A stretch of 64,000 bases of DNA from Lacticaseibacillus porcinae. GTDB taxonomy: Bacteria; Bacillota; Bacilli; Lactobacillales; Lactobacillaceae. Within the stretch, counting starts at the first letter, position 1; each line of letters starts with the position of its first letter. The stretch is from NCBI RefSeq assembly GCF_003946305.1, contig NZ_RHNS01000001.1:186001-250000 (forward strand), given 5' to 3'. Positions 8,901-17,209 of the stretch are shown one piece after another. A model generated the notes under the pieces. The model worked only from the letters and a program-made list of their open reading frames with translations, was not told the origin of the DNA and made no database searches. The translations under genes and the position numbers were made by a program.

Positions 8901-9534
8901 CAATCGATGCTTGTTCTTCCAACGGCTCCAATTGATGATGGAGTTCGTGAATGATATCGTTGACGCGATCTAAGTTGTCGTCAGATTCGGCGAGTTGTTT
9001 GTTGGCTTTGGCTTTTTGTTGTTTGTACTTCAACACGCCGGCGGCTTCTTCAAGAATGCCACGGCGATCTTCTGGTTTACTGTTGAAAATGGCTTCAACG
9101 CGGCCTTGAGAAATAAACGAGAAACTTTCTTTCCCTAAACCGGAATCCATAAATAAATCGATAATATCTTTCAGCCGTACCGCTTGGTTGTTGATCAAAA
9201 AATCTGATTCGCCGTCACGATAAAGCCGGCGACAGACACTGACCGTCGCCGGCTGATTGGCTAAATACCCATCTGAATTGTCAAACGTTAACACCACTTC
9301 GGCCCGATTTAACGGCGGGCGGCTTGCGGTACCGGCGAAAATAATGTCACCCATTTTTTCACCGCGCAGGCTTTTGGCACTTTGCTCACCTAACGCCCAA
9401 CGGATCGCTTCAGTAATATTACTTTTCCCAGAACCATTGGGACCCACGATCCCAGTGAGCCCTGGCACGAACTCGATTTGCGTCTTGTCAGCAAAAGACT
9501 TAAAGCCATTGATTGTTAATGCTTTTAACTGCAT
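5992..9534 (-). CDS. smc: Chromosome partition protein SMC
   Basis: SMC is the ATPase of the SMC-ScpAB condensin that loads near parS sites and juxtaposes chromosome arms. At 1180 residues it has full family length. Walker A GPNGSGKS is at 31-38, a coiled coil rich in Gln and Ala runs from about 170 to 500, the hinge spans about 510-670, a second coil follows, and the C-terminal head has the ABC signature LSGGE at 1085-1089 and Walker B SILDEVEAALDD near 1110. It lies between rnc (11-base gap) and ftsY. Confidence 0.97.
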   Translation of the reverse strand: MQLKALTINGFKSFADKTQIEFVPGLTGIVGPNGSGKSNITEAIRWALGEQSAKSLRGEKMGDIIFAGTASRPPLNRAEVVLTFDNSDGYLANQPATVSVCRRLYRDGESDFLINNQAVRLKDIIDLFMDSGLGKESFSFISQGRVEAIFNSKPEDRRGILEEAAGVLKYKQQKAKANKQLAESDDNLDRVNDIIHELHHQLEPLEEQASIARDYERQMADYQKAHKAVLALEIKQLAAEQTATATQASVTTKLLAGLKEKLTSLETRSETLTAKDVDFDQQVAHTNDTLLADSMHLENLTGETRVSSERATNAQATLADLQAQLDDATLQAAEAEKQLQVLNEKQAAQAKQLSQAQAEYAAAESAASDPQALNQQLDDDQAAYIRLLQQQADCNNQLAAAKKDQQVQASQTAAQSTRSHELTKQVREQQATCDDLAKQVEAAKTQLAEAEAKLGETAETTRQLQSQHDQLTSAYQKALGIFQATKSRFDTLKELKEDYNGFFAGVKAVLQHKAQLNGVVGAVAELITVPQQYQQAFDIALGGSLQSIVTDDEQAAKSAISYLKQTRAGRATFLPISVIKPRRVPANVLNTLQQQPGFLGIGVDLIRFAPKAADIMANLAGLLVVADNLDHGIAMANATGHRYRIVTLDGDLLNVGGSMSGGQVRAKGSSPLARTQEVQTLAANLKTMTTALQSKHTEIQAVAEQLQAAREAQTKVQAQVNQQAADLKALQAQLTPQQERLTALSRQLQALGLDAQATTDYQALIAKLQAQAEAFKAQLADAQKQIDTTKAALNSATTAQADQQAHISELKAQVAVLKSAQQTTTNQLAQWQQSRDTGIDRQHALQKRIKNIEASAKADSASSTDRQAQIKQLKASVAKLKQQQAELTSAKAENRHALTLVSAEITTANRQRDDAQAQASQQAVALNRIKLNLDSRLNTLSEDYQMTYEAALKDVEEDDAALPMLKSRVKLLKRGLDDLGPVNPNAIAEYDNIKTRYEFLTKQQGDLLAAKADLLETMNELDEEVKTRFKAMFDATDKAFQEIFPKMFGGGHAHLSLTDPDDLLNTGLEIEAQPPGKKLSHMSLLSGGERALTAIVLLFAILQVRPVPFSILDEVEAALDDVNVNRFGEFLRHYSSDTQFIVITHRRGTMLAADVLYGVTMQESGVSRMMAVSLDQAQAD

Positions 9535-9545
9535 GCGTCCACATC

Positions 9546-10250
9546 CTACTTATCGCTGTCGTCAAACTTCTCCAAAGCCGCTAATGCTGCTGCTTGTTCA
9601 GCGGCTTTCTTGTTTTTACCCACACCGGTACCTAACACTTTTCCAGCTGCGGTAACGTCCACTTCAAACTGACGCGCATGAGCCGGACCAGATTCTGACA
9701 ATAAGTGATAAGCGATTTCCACTTCACCGTCTTTTTGCAAATATTCTTGCAACGCGGTTTTGTGATCGCGGTTAGCATCAAACTGCCCTGCCGCAATTTT
9801 AGGGAAAATCATTTTCTCACAAAATTCGATCACTGACTCCCGGCCTTGATCGAGATACAATGCGCCGTTGAACGCTTCAAATAAATCTTCGAGTAAGGTC
9901 TTACGTTTGCGGGCACCGGCATTTTCCTCGCCTTTACCTAAGCGAATATATTGATCAAAATGTGCTTCTTTTGAAAACGCCGAAAAACTGCGAGTTTGCA
10001 CGATCGCTGCCCGCATGCGAGTCAGCTTACCTTCTGGCAAGTTGGGATAGTGACGGTATAAATAGTCACTGACTGTCAGCTCCAACACTGCGTCCCCTAA
10101 AAATTCGAGGCGTTCGTTGTCTTTAAGTCCGAGCTCTTGATGCTCGTTGACGTAGGAAGAATGCGTAAATGCTTCATCGAGGATGGAAAGGTCATGAAAC
10201 TCGATCCCATAGCGATTCCTTAATTCCGATACAAATTCTGAAGCGACCAT
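9546..10250 (-). CDS. rnc: Ribonuclease III
   Basis: RNase III cuts double-stranded RNA, releasing rRNA precursors and processing structured transcripts. The 234 residues contain the catalytic signature DNERLEFLGDAV (44-55), with the second set of acidic residues near 115-120, and a C-terminal double-stranded-RNA-binding domain (about 160-230). In most relatives acpP and rnc are adjacent; here 790 bp including a large foldback repeat separate them. A TATAAT -10 box on the minus strand near 10279-10284 suggests rnc has its own promoter. That RNase III sits beside a potential giant hairpin is notable. Confidence 0.96.
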   Translation of the reverse strand: MVASEFVSELRNRYGIEFHDLSILDEAFTHSSYVNEHQELGLKDNERLEFLGDAVLELTVSDYLYRHYPNLPEGKLTRMRAAIVQTRSFSAFSKEAHFDQYIRLGKGEENAGARKRKTLLEDLFEAFNGALYLDQGRESVIEFCEKMIFPKIAAGQFDANRDHKTALQEYLQKDGEVEIAYHLLSESGPAHARQFEVDVTAAGKVLGTGVGKNKKAAEQAAALAALEKFDDSDK

Positions 10251-10352
10251 ATGCCATACTCCTCCTTATATTCTCTAGTCTATTATACAAGAGCCACACC
10301 AAAATAACACCTGCACTTATGCCTGATTTCAATGATTCTGACGTGAACTCAC

Positions 10353-10978
10353 AATGTCCGGCATCGTCAGTGTTTCATGCCGCCATCAGGCGACAGTGGT
10401 CTAGCTCCGTTCAAGTGATTTGAAATTGGGACTCCAGCTGGCTCGTCGGTGCGTAGTGAGGGTCCTCGGCGGAGCTAACTTGGACGCTTCGCTACGCTCA
10501 TCGCCAAGTGGATCTCCACCTGCGGCTTTCCGTAAGCGACAAGTCGCTAACGGAAATCTCACTACGCACCGACGGCCAGCTTCCGTCCCAATTTCAAATC
10601 ACTTCCACTACGTTAGACCACTGTCACCCGATGGCTACGAAACGCGTTATGTTTACGTTGTATCACGTTTAGTCTTGTGAATGAGATCGTAACACGGCGT
10701 ATTTGATTTGTAAGCTTGCGATACCAACGAAGAAAATCTGTGGGCGGAGATAAAAAGTTTGGAGGCGGGATAGGCATCAGCCGTGGGCCTCTTAGCGATT
10801 TATCGCTTAGAGGCCAGCGAGAAGGAGATCCACTCGCGGTCTTTGCGAGTTAGCTCCGACGAGCGTCATTGCGTTCCATGTCTATCCCGCCGGAACGCTT
10901 TTTATCGGAGCCCACAGCTTTTCGTGCCGGAGGCATATCGGTATAGTTTGCTGAAACACTCACGATGCTGGACATCAA
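10353..10978. repeat. Large foldback element, copy R1 (626 bp)
   Basis: A non-coding element bounded by terminal inverted repeats (ATGTCCGGCATCG and AGTGTTTCA on the left, their complements on the right). Inside are nested arms. Arm 1 pairs 10383-10402 with 10615-10634, then the strands at 10440-10460 and 10558-10577, with an internal hairpin around 10527-10556. Arm 2 lies at about 10640-10735. Arm 3 pairs 10738-10757 with 10898-10917, 10764-10773 with 10882-10891, and contains a GGCCTCTTAGCGAT hairpin. Arm 3 is unrelated in sequence to that of the copies at 43572 and 62802. The open frames over it are short, differ between copies and lack binding sites. Confidence 0.85.
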
Positions 10979-10993
10979 CCGCAAAAGGCCAAA

Positions 10994-11024
10994 CAAAAAC
11001 CGGGACATTGGTAGGATGTCCCGG
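10994..11024 (-). terminator. Terminator of acpP
   Basis: On the minus strand CCGGGACAT pairs with ATGTCCCGG around a seven-base loop, followed by a T-rich tract. The R1 repeat begins a few bases beyond it. Confidence 0.85.
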
Positions 11025-11041
11025 CAACTAACTTACACTGT

Positions 11042-11287
11042 TTACTTGGTTTGATGGGCCATGACGTAACTCACAGCGTCGCCAACAGTCACAATGTTTT
11101 CCGCATCTTCATCTGGGATCTCGGCACCGAAGGTATCTTCGAGTTCCAAAACGAATTCAACGATATCGATCGAATCTGCATCTAAATCCTTTTTGAAGTT
11201 CAGGTCATTGGTGATCTTGTCTTCCGGGGTTTGGAAGTGGTCTTGGATCAGGCCTGAAATTTTTGCGAATACTTCTTGCTCAGTCAT
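11042..11287 (-). CDS. acpP: Acyl carrier protein
   Basis: AcpP carries growing fatty-acyl chains on a 4'-phosphopantetheine arm. The 81-residue acidic protein has the attachment motif DADSI with Ser39. I start it at 11287, where GGAGGACC precedes the ATG, rather than at an upstream in-frame codon that would add a basic stretch foreign to the family. It follows plsX, which uses acyl-ACP, but has its own promoter in the plsX tail and its own terminator, so it can be made at high level on its own. Confidence 0.96.
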   Translation of the reverse strand: MTEQEVFAKISGLIQDHFQTPEDKITNDLNFKKDLDADSIDIVEFVLELEDTFGAEIPDEDAENIVTVGDAVSYVMAHQTK

Positions 11288-11317
11288 GACGGTCCTCCGT
11301 TTCTTAACACGCAATCT

Positions 11318-11346
11318 AATATAGCTGACTTTGGTGTGCTTGTCTA
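11318..11346 (-). promoter_or_regulatory. Promoter of acpP
   Basis: On the minus strand TAGACA (11341-11346) and TATATT (11318-11323) with a 17-base spacer; the -35 box overlaps the stop region of plsX. Confidence 0.6.
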
Positions 11347-12348
11347 TGCCAAGTCGTCATCTTGTCGGGCAAAATATTCTTGAACCTTACCCACTGTGTT
11401 GTTTTGCACCATTTCATGGATCTGCTTGATGGTGTAGTACACCGCGTCAGCATCAGCGCCACCATGGGCTTTGACCACTGGTGCCTTCAACCCGAGCAAC
11501 ACCGCGCCACCGTAACTGGAGACATCAAAAGTACTAGCGATGCCTTTGATCCCGTCTTTTAATAATAAACCGCCAAGCTTGCCTTTGAGACCAGTGTCAT
11601 AAATTGCACCTTTGACCAATTTCAAAATCGTCTTGGCCGTGCCTTCGATTGCTTTTAACGCAGCATTGCCGGTAAAGCCGTCAGTGACCACCACATCAGC
11701 GACGCCTTTCAACAATTGATCGGCTTCAATGTTGCCGATAAAGTTGATGTTGTCGAGATTTTCTAATAACTGATAGGTTTCTTGATGTAAGCTGTCGCCT
11801 TTATGCGGTTCGCTCCCATTGTTTAACAAGGCAACGCGAGGATTTTGTAAGCCGCGTAAATCACGGGCGTAAAAGTCGCCCATGACGGCATAGTTGACCA
11901 ACTGTTGGGCTTTGCCTTCGGCGTTGGCGCCAACATCTAACATGATGAACCCTTTGCCATCGACAGTGGGCAACGTCGGCATCAACCCTGGGCGGTCGAT
12001 ACCTTTGATACGGCCGACGATAAACAACCCAGCCGCCAGCAACGCCCCAGTTGACCCTAATGAAAATACGGCGTCGGCTTCCCCATTCTTTACCGCTTGC
12101 GCAGCCAATACCATAGAAGCTTGCTTCTTGCGGCGAACGGCTTTGACTGGTTCATCGTTGCCATCGATTTGTTCATCAGTGTGAATCAACGTGATGCGGG
12201 TGTCGTCTGAAATCAAAGGCTTGACTTGCGCCTCATCCCCATACACCAAGAATTCGATATCAGGATTTTCATCACGTGCGCGTAATAACCCGTCGATCAC
12301 CACTTTAGGCGCGTGGTCGCCGCCCATAGCATCTACTGCAATTTTCAT
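11344..12348 (-). CDS. plsX: Phosphate acyltransferase PlsX
   Basis: PlsX converts acyl-ACP and phosphate to acyl-phosphate for PlsY, the first step of phosphatidic acid synthesis. The 334 residues begin [14 protein letters not shown], the family signature. I take the ATG at 12348 because it lies seven bases after AGGAGG. It is 11 bases downstream of recG and part of the asp23-fakA-recG-plsX transcript, which joins two entry routes of fatty acids (FakA and PlsX) in one operon. Confidence 0.96.
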   Translation of the reverse strand: MKIAVDAMGGDHAPKVVIDGLLRARDENPDIEFLVYGDEAQVKPLISDDTRITLIHTDEQIDGNDEPVKAVRRKKQASMVLAAQAVKNGEADAVFSLGSTGALLAAGLFIVGRIKGIDRPGLMPTLPTVDGKGFIMLDVGANAEGKAQQLVNYAVMGDFYARDLRGLQNPRVALLNNGSEPHKGDSLHQETYQLLENLDNINFIGNIEADQLLKGVADVVVTDGFTGNAALKAIEGTAKTILKLVKGAIYDTGLKGKLGGLLLKDGIKGIASTFDVSSYGGAVLLGLKAPVVKAHGGADADAVYYTIKQIHEMVQNNTVGKVQEYFARQDDDLA

Positions 12349-12359
12349 CAAAAAGCCTC

Positions 12360-14399
12360 CTAATCAAGTGTGCCGACTAACTGTTGTTGTCGGGCTAAGT
12401 ATGCGCGCAATGGAGCAAATTCTGATGCCGATAAACTGGGATCAGCTTTAAACAAACTCGCTGCGACTTGTTGGGCAGCCGCTAACGTGGCAAAGTCAGC
12501 GACAGGATCCGCGACTCTAAATTCTGGTAGGCCGCTTTGCTTATCACCGAAAATGTCGCCAGAGCCGCGCAATTCTAAATCTTTTTCTGCAAGTTTGAAG
12601 CCATCAGTGGTGGTGACCATGGTTTGCATGCGCTCAACGCCCATGTCGTTTTTCGGATCTGCGACTAAAATACAATATGCCGCTGACTTTCCTCGCCCAA
12701 CGCGTCCTCGAAGTTGATGGAGTTGCGCTAACCCGAAGCGATCGGCGTCCATGATCAACATCACGGTGGCGTTAGGCACATCGACACCAACTTCAACGAC
12801 AGTGGTTGATACCAGCAAATCGATGTCCCCATCAGAAAAGGCACGCATGATCGCATCTTTTTCATCGGCTTTCATTTGGCCGTGAAGTAAGGCGACTTTG
12901 GCCGTTTTCCCGAAAACTTTTTCCATATCAGCGTATAGTTGCTCAGCATTTTGTAAATCGATTTTTTCTGATTCTGCGATCAATGGCGTGATGGCAAAAA
13001 TCTGGTGATGGGCGTTCAACTCTTGTTGCATCCGCTGCAAGGCTTCACGCATTTGATTGTGGCGCACCCAAGTGGTGGTGATCGGCTGTCGTCCTGCTGG
13101 GAGTTCGTCGATCGTCGACACGTCCATTTCACCGTAAGTGGTGATGGCCAGTGTTCGTGGGATCGGGGTGGCGGTCATTGCCAACAAATCAGGTTTTAAG
13201 CCTTTGTCTTGTAAAATCTGCCGTTGTTTGACCCCGAAGCGATGTTGTTCATCGATGATCGCTAACCCTAAGTTCGCATAATCGACCGCTTTTTGAATTA
13301 ACGCATGCGTCCCAATGACGATATCGATTTCCCCGCTGGCAAGGCCTTCAAGGGTGGCTTTGCGTTGCTTCCCTTTGGTGGTGCCAGTCAGCAATGCGAG
13401 CTTCACTGGAAAATCAGCGAAAAGTTTGGTCAGTTTAGCAAAATGTTGTTCCGCTAACACTTCTGTGGGGACCATCAACGCTGCTTGAAAGCGCGCGGTG
13501 ACTGCTGCATATAACGCAATGGCAGCGACAATAGTTTTCCCAGAGCCGACATCCCCTTGTAGCAAGCGATTCATGTGTTTGGGACTGCGCATATCCGCAC
13601 AGATCTCATTGACGACGCGCTTTTGCGCCGTAGTCAAGGCAAATGGCAAAGTTTGGATCAACCCGCGCACTTGTTGGTTGTCAAATGGAATCGCCAAACC
13701 ATTGGCAGCCAGTTGACTATCTTCTCGCAACGATTGAATTTGGCATTCAAACAAGAAGAACTCCCGGAAAATTGCCGTTCGCCGCGCCGCTTTCGCTTCT
13801 GTTGGCGAACTTGGCCAGTGCATGCCTTGAACCAGTTGTTCATCGCTGAGTAACCGTAATTTCTCACGGATCACTTGCGGAATGATGTCAGGAATATGAC
13901 CTTGTTCTTTGGCAAAAGCCGCTTTGGCGAGCTCTGCCAACGTGCTTTGACGAATATTTTTATTGGCGGGATAAATCGCCGCCATGGAAGGCGCATCTTC
14001 TGTTTGGGTGGCGAGGACTTTCATCCCAGTCATCGTGTGACGTTTGGCATCCCATTTCCCATAAATCGCTGCTTCCATGCCTTGGGCAAATTTATCTTTG
14101 AGCCAAGGCTGATTGAAAAAAGTCACCATCACCACGGCGCGATCGACTTGCACGCGGACATTCAGGCGATTTTTCCGCGGACCAAACCGCGACACCACAG
14201 GATCAGCAACGACGATGCCTTTGATGGTGATTTTTTCTTGGTCTGCGGCTTCGTCTAAGGATTTCACTTGCAGATCATCATAGCGAAACGGAAAGTAAAA
14301 CAACACATCGCCAACGGTGTGAATGTCTAAGCTGGCCAAAGCTTCTGCACGCTTAGGGCCCACGCCTGGCAAAGTGGTGGCCGGATCAGTTAATGCCAC
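12360..14399 (-). CDS. recG: ATP-dependent DNA helicase RecG
   Basis: RecG remodels stalled replication forks and branch-migrates Holliday junctions. At 679 residues it has the N-terminal wedge/OB domain (about 50-150, [10 protein letters not shown] near 34-43), Walker A GDVGSGKT, the DEQH box in [13 protein letters not shown], and the RecG-typical C-terminal motifs QLRGRVGRG and DIFGDKQSG. It lies between fakA and plsX, a common Lactobacillales order. Confidence 0.97.
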   Translation of the reverse strand: MALTDPATTLPGVGPKRAEALASLDIHTVGDVLFYFPFRYDDLQVKSLDEAADQEKITIKGIVVADPVVSRFGPRKNRLNVRVQVDRAVVMVTFFNQPWLKDKFAQGMEAAIYGKWDAKRHTMTGMKVLATQTEDAPSMAAIYPANKNIRQSTLAELAKAAFAKEQGHIPDIIPQVIREKLRLLSDEQLVQGMHWPSSPTEAKAARRTAIFREFFLFECQIQSLREDSQLAANGLAIPFDNQQVRGLIQTLPFALTTAQKRVVNEICADMRSPKHMNRLLQGDVGSGKTIVAAIALYAAVTARFQAALMVPTEVLAEQHFAKLTKLFADFPVKLALLTGTTKGKQRKATLEGLASGEIDIVIGTHALIQKAVDYANLGLAIIDEQHRFGVKQRQILQDKGLKPDLLAMTATPIPRTLAITTYGEMDVSTIDELPAGRQPITTTWVRHNQMREALQRMQQELNAHHQIFAITPLIAESEKIDLQNAEQLYADMEKVFGKTAKVALLHGQMKADEKDAIMRAFSDGDIDLLVSTTVVEVGVDVPNATVMLIMDADRFGLAQLHQLRGRVGRGKSAAYCILVADPKNDMGVERMQTMVTTTDGFKLAEKDLELRGSGDIFGDKQSGLPEFRVADPVADFATLAAAQQVAASLFKADPSLSASEFAPLRAYLARQQQLVGTLD

Positions 14400-14423
14400 A
14401 AGTGTCCTCCTTTCTTGTGGTGA

Positions 14424-14465
14424 GAAAACAACGAAGAGGTCAGCCCAATGACGGTCTGGCCTCTC
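14424..14465 (-). terminator. Hairpin between fakA and recG
   Basis: On the minus strand AGAGGCCAGACC pairs, with two mismatches, with GGGCTGACCTCT; the following tract is only moderately T-rich (TCGTTGTTTT). Probably a partial terminator. Confidence 0.55.
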
Positions 14466-14474
14466 AGCAAGTTT

Positions 14475-16151
14475 TTATTCGACAGATACCAAGTATGGAT
14501 AAACCGGTTGATCGCCTTGATGAATTTCCACTTCAAGATCTTCATCCACAGCAACAACTGCCGCTTGGATCTGTTCGGCTTCAGCAGTGCTGCCATCGGC
14601 CCCAACGATCAAGGTGATGATTTCAGAATCTTCATCGAGCATCGCTTTGATCATGTCGACTGTGGCTTGTACCCGATCCACATTGGTGATCTTAATGGCA
14701 CCGTCGATGATCCCCATCCAGTCATCAGTGTGAATCGCTAAACCATCGATGGTAGTATCGCGAATCGCGCGAGTGACGGAACCAGACACAACATTGGCGA
14801 GTTCGCCAGTCATCATGTTTTGGTTATCATCAAGGCTTGCTTCTGGGTTGTACCCTAACATCGCAGTTAAACCTTGGTTGATCGTCTTCGTTTTGACGAT
14901 AGCGACATCAACATCAGAGGCTTTAGCCGCTTCTTGAGCCGCCATGAAAATGTTGGAGTTGTTTGGCAATACCAACACGTTTTTAGCATGAGCCGCTTTG
15001 ATCGCTTCTAAAATGTCGTTTGTCGATGGGTTCATCGTTTGCCCACCATTTAAGACATAGTTGACGCCAAGGCTTTGGAATAATTCCCCAAGGCCGGCAC
15101 CAGCAGCGATGGCAACCACACCAGATTCTGCTAATGGTTGTGGCTTTTGTTCTGCAGCAATGGCATCTTCGCGTTCAATGATCGATTCATGTTGTAAACG
15201 CATGTTATCGACTTTGATTTTCGCCAAAGCCCCGAATTGTTGGCCATATTTGAAAATGGTCCCAGGATGTTCGGTATGGACATGGACTTTGACCACTTCG
15301 TCATCAGCGACAACTAAAGTGGAATCGCCAAGTTCATTCAAATAGTTCCGGAATGGTTCATAGTCAAATGGTTTCTTAGGCCCGTCGCCGACGCCAAGTT
15401 CCACCATCATTTCAGTACAGTAACCATAAACGATGTCATCAGGGTTCAACTTGGTTTGCGCACCTTGATGATGCGTGGCGTTGACCATTTCGTTCATTTC
15501 TGCTTCGTCAGGCACAAAGTCATCATCAGAAGCTTCGCCTGCTAACCCTTCACGGAAGCCTTCATAAATGAAGCACAAGCCTTGGCCGCCAGAATCGACA
15601 ACGCCGACTTCTTTTAACACTGGCAACAAGTCTGGCGTCTTGGCCAAGGCACGCTTAGCAGCTTTAACCACTGCAGACATCACAACGACCGTATCGTTGC
15701 TTGATTGGGCAGCTTTCAAACCAGCTTTTGCGCCTTCGCGAGCAACGGTTAAAATCGTCCCTTCAACTGGTTTCATCACCGCTTTATAAGCAGTTTCAAC
15801 ACCGCCAGCAAACGCATCGGCGAGATCTTGAGCATTCAAGGTTTCTTTGGCTTCGACGCTTTTGGCAAAACCGCGGAACAATTGGGAACTAATGACCCCA
15901 GAGTTCCCGCGGGCACCCATCAATAAGCCTTTGCCTAATTTCTTGGCGAGTTGGCCGACATGTTGATCATCAGCTTCTAAAACGGCTTTAGCGCCAGTTG
16001 CAAATGTTAAGTTCATGTTGGTCCCGGTGTCACCATCAGGAACTGGGAAAACATTCAAAGAGTTGACGAATTCCGCGTTCTTCGCTAAGCGATGTGCCGC
16101 TACACGAATCATTTCTTGGAATTTCGCCGCATTAATTTCAGATACTTCCAC
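14475..16151 (-). CDS. fakA: Fatty acid kinase catalytic subunit FakA (YloV/DAK2 family)
   Basis: FakA phosphorylates fatty acids bound to a DegV-family FakB partner, feeding exogenous fatty acids into PlsY. The 558-residue product has an N-terminal DhaL-type kinase domain with the Mg-ATP-binding motif PDGDTGTNM (38-46), a middle domain, and a C-terminal DegV-like domain (from about 330). I start it at a GTG (16151) just after GGAGGATCA because no ATG is near; a TTG further up overlaps the binding site. It follows an Asp23-family gene, the usual asp23-fakA pair. Confidence 0.94.
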   Translation of the reverse strand: MEVSEINAAKFQEMIRVAAHRLAKNAEFVNSLNVFPVPDGDTGTNMNLTFATGAKAVLEADDQHVGQLAKKLGKGLLMGARGNSGVISSQLFRGFAKSVEAKETLNAQDLADAFAGGVETAYKAVMKPVEGTILTVAREGAKAGLKAAQSSNDTVVVMSAVVKAAKRALAKTPDLLPVLKEVGVVDSGGQGLCFIYEGFREGLAGEASDDDFVPDEAEMNEMVNATHHQGAQTKLNPDDIVYGYCTEMMVELGVGDGPKKPFDYEPFRNYLNELGDSTLVVADDEVVKVHVHTEHPGTIFKYGQQFGALAKIKVDNMRLQHESIIEREDAIAAEQKPQPLAESGVVAIAAGAGLGELFQSLGVNYVLNGGQTMNPSTNDILEAIKAAHAKNVLVLPNNSNIFMAAQEAAKASDVDVAIVKTKTINQGLTAMLGYNPEASLDDNQNMMTGELANVVSGSVTRAIRDTTIDGLAIHTDDWMGIIDGAIKITNVDRVQATVDMIKAMLDEDSEIITLIVGADGSTAEAEQIQAAVVAVDEDLEVEIHQGDQPVYPYLVSVE

Positions 16152-16205
16152 TACTGATCCTCCAAACAAGGACTATGCCTATCATTAATTGCCAGCCGTT
16201 GGGGA

Positions 16206-16568
16206 TTAATCCCCGAGGACCCGCACACCTTGCACGATCACGTTCACTGCTGTGGCAGTGACGCCTAACATCGATTCAAGATTGTATTTGACTTTGTCTT
16301 GGACATTGCGGCACACTTCTGAGATCTTGGTGCCATAGCCGACCACAATGTTCACTTCAACGGCCACGCCGTTATCAAGTTGGCGCACAACCACGCCGCG
16401 AGCATAATTTTCACGATTTAAAATATCGTTGAGATTATCGCGGATCTGATTACGACTCGCCATACCGACGATCCCGTAAATATCTGTTGCCGCGCCACCA
16501 ACGACTGTCGCAATGACGTTGTTGGAAATATCAATGGTCCCATATTTGGTCTTGATTTTGACCGCCAT
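16206..16568 (-). CDS. Asp23/Gls24-family protein (YloU type)
   Basis: A 120-residue Asp23/Gls24-family protein. Members are abundant cytoplasmic proteins tied to envelope stress; the YloU type is always next to fakA, so a role in fatty-acid or membrane homeostasis is likely but unproven. The family pattern is visible: TKYGTIDISNNVIATVVG near the N-terminus and a C-terminal VNVIVQGVRV. Start at 16568 is fixed by AGGAGG seven bases upstream. A second Asp23 protein occurs at 39837-40271. Confidence 0.92.
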   Translation of the reverse strand: MAVKIKTKYGTIDISNNVIATVVGGAATDIYGIVGMASRNQIRDNLNDILNRENYARGVVVRQLDNGVAVEVNIVVGYGTKISEVCRNVQDKVKYNLESMLGVTATAVNVIVQGVRVLGD

Positions 16569-16595
16569 GTTATAACCTCCTAAAATGCGCAATGA

Positions 16596-16611
16596 ACTAC
16601 CCCAGGGTAGT
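16596..16611. promoter_or_regulatory. Perfect 16-bp palindrome in the asp23-fakA leader
   Basis: ACTACCCCAGGGTAGT, with 7-bp half-sites around a two-base centre, lies between the -10 box and the ribosome-binding site of asp23. A two-base centre cannot form an RNA loop, so a DNA-binding operator is more likely. The regulator is not known to me. Confidence 0.5.
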
Positions 16612-16622
16612 ATTTCCCAATA

Positions 16623-16651
16623 AGTTTAGCATAGGGCATGGCATTTGTCAC
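16623..16651 (-). promoter_or_regulatory. Promoter of asp23-fakA-recG-plsX
   Basis: On the minus strand GTGACA (16646-16651) and TAAACT (16623-16628) with a 17-base spacer. Confidence 0.5.
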
Positions 16652-16796
16652 CAAAGCCGTTTTTTCGCAAACTGATCCAAAAAAAGTGCTGTCAAGTAAT
16701 TTTCCTTTGCAAAAAATCTTGCACACACCGCGAGATTATGATAAGTTAGTCTAGTGAAAAATTCGCAGATGGCGAATAAGCAAGGAGGTCAGCATT

Positions 16797-16982
16797 TTGG
16801 CAAAAGACGTAATCACTGGGCGCCACACCGTATTTGGTAACAAGCGTTCTCACGCTTTAAACTCCAGCCGGCGCGCTTGGAAAGCAAATCTCCAAAAGGT
16901 TCGCATTTTAGTTGATGGTAAGCCAAAGCGCGTTTGGGTTTCCGCTCGCGCACTGAAATCAGGTAAAGTGACCCGGGTCTAA
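16797..16982 (+). CDS. rpmB: 50S ribosomal protein L28
   Basis: L28 is a small 50S protein. The 61 residues begin with [18 protein letters not shown], the family signature. Translation starts at TTG: AAGGAGGTC lies eight bases upstream and no ATG is available. It is transcribed away from the asp23 operon, a classic divergent arrangement, and has a strong terminator. Upstream on the plus strand are TTGCAC (16719-16724) and a weak TAAGTT 17 bases on, a possible promoter. Confidence 0.97.
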   Translation: MAKDVITGRHTVFGNKRSHALNSSRRAWKANLQKVRILVDGKPKRVWVSARALKSGKVTRV

Positions 16983-16996
16983 TCCGGAGAGTAAAA

Positions 16997-17028
16997 AAAG
17001 CTTCAGCCAATTGGCTGAAGCTTTTTTT
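16997..17028 (+). terminator. Terminator of rpmB
   Basis: AAGCTTCAGCC pairs with GGCTGAAGCTT around an AATT loop, followed by a run of T. The palindrome is symmetric and flanked by A and T runs, so it may work on both strands. Confidence 0.9.
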
Positions 17029-17033
17029 GTCCC

Positions 17034-17153
17034 CAGAACTTGTCAAAGCGGTTTTAGCTGACCGGATAGCCTAGCACAAGGATTTGGACTTGGGTTTAGT
17101 CCGAATCCTTGTGCGTAGCTAGCTGTGTCAGCGTTGCTTTGACAAGCTCGACG
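17034..17153. repeat. Small nested palindromic repeat, copy S2
   Basis: The outer stem pairs CTTGTCAAAGC (17039-17049) with GCTTTGACAAG (17136-17146). A middle stem pairs CTGAC with GTCAG, and the central hairpin pairs GCACAAGGATT (17074-17084) with AATCCTTGTGC (17104-17114), continued by GGACT with AGTCC. The central sequence differs from S1 at 4781-4899 while the pairing is kept. It begins shortly after the rpmB terminator. Confidence 0.78.
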
Positions 17154-17163
17154 AGAAGCGAAC

Positions 17164-17205
17164 TTAGGCCAGCCGTGTTGCCGTTGCTTCATAAACCACG
17201 ACGTT
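17164..17205. repeat. Degenerate right half of the small repeat family
   Basis: GCCAGCCGTGTTGCCGTTGC and a following CACGACG resemble the right half of S2 (TAGCTGTGTCAGCGTTGC ... CTCGACG) with several changes. Weak on its own, but it lies between S2 and another half-copy. Confidence 0.4.
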
Positions 17206-17209
17206 GCCA

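Noticed and set aside
10420-11031. Open frames inside R1 (and different ones in R2 and R3)
   Set aside because: They arise from the palindrome, have no ribosome-binding sites, and are not kept in frame between copies.
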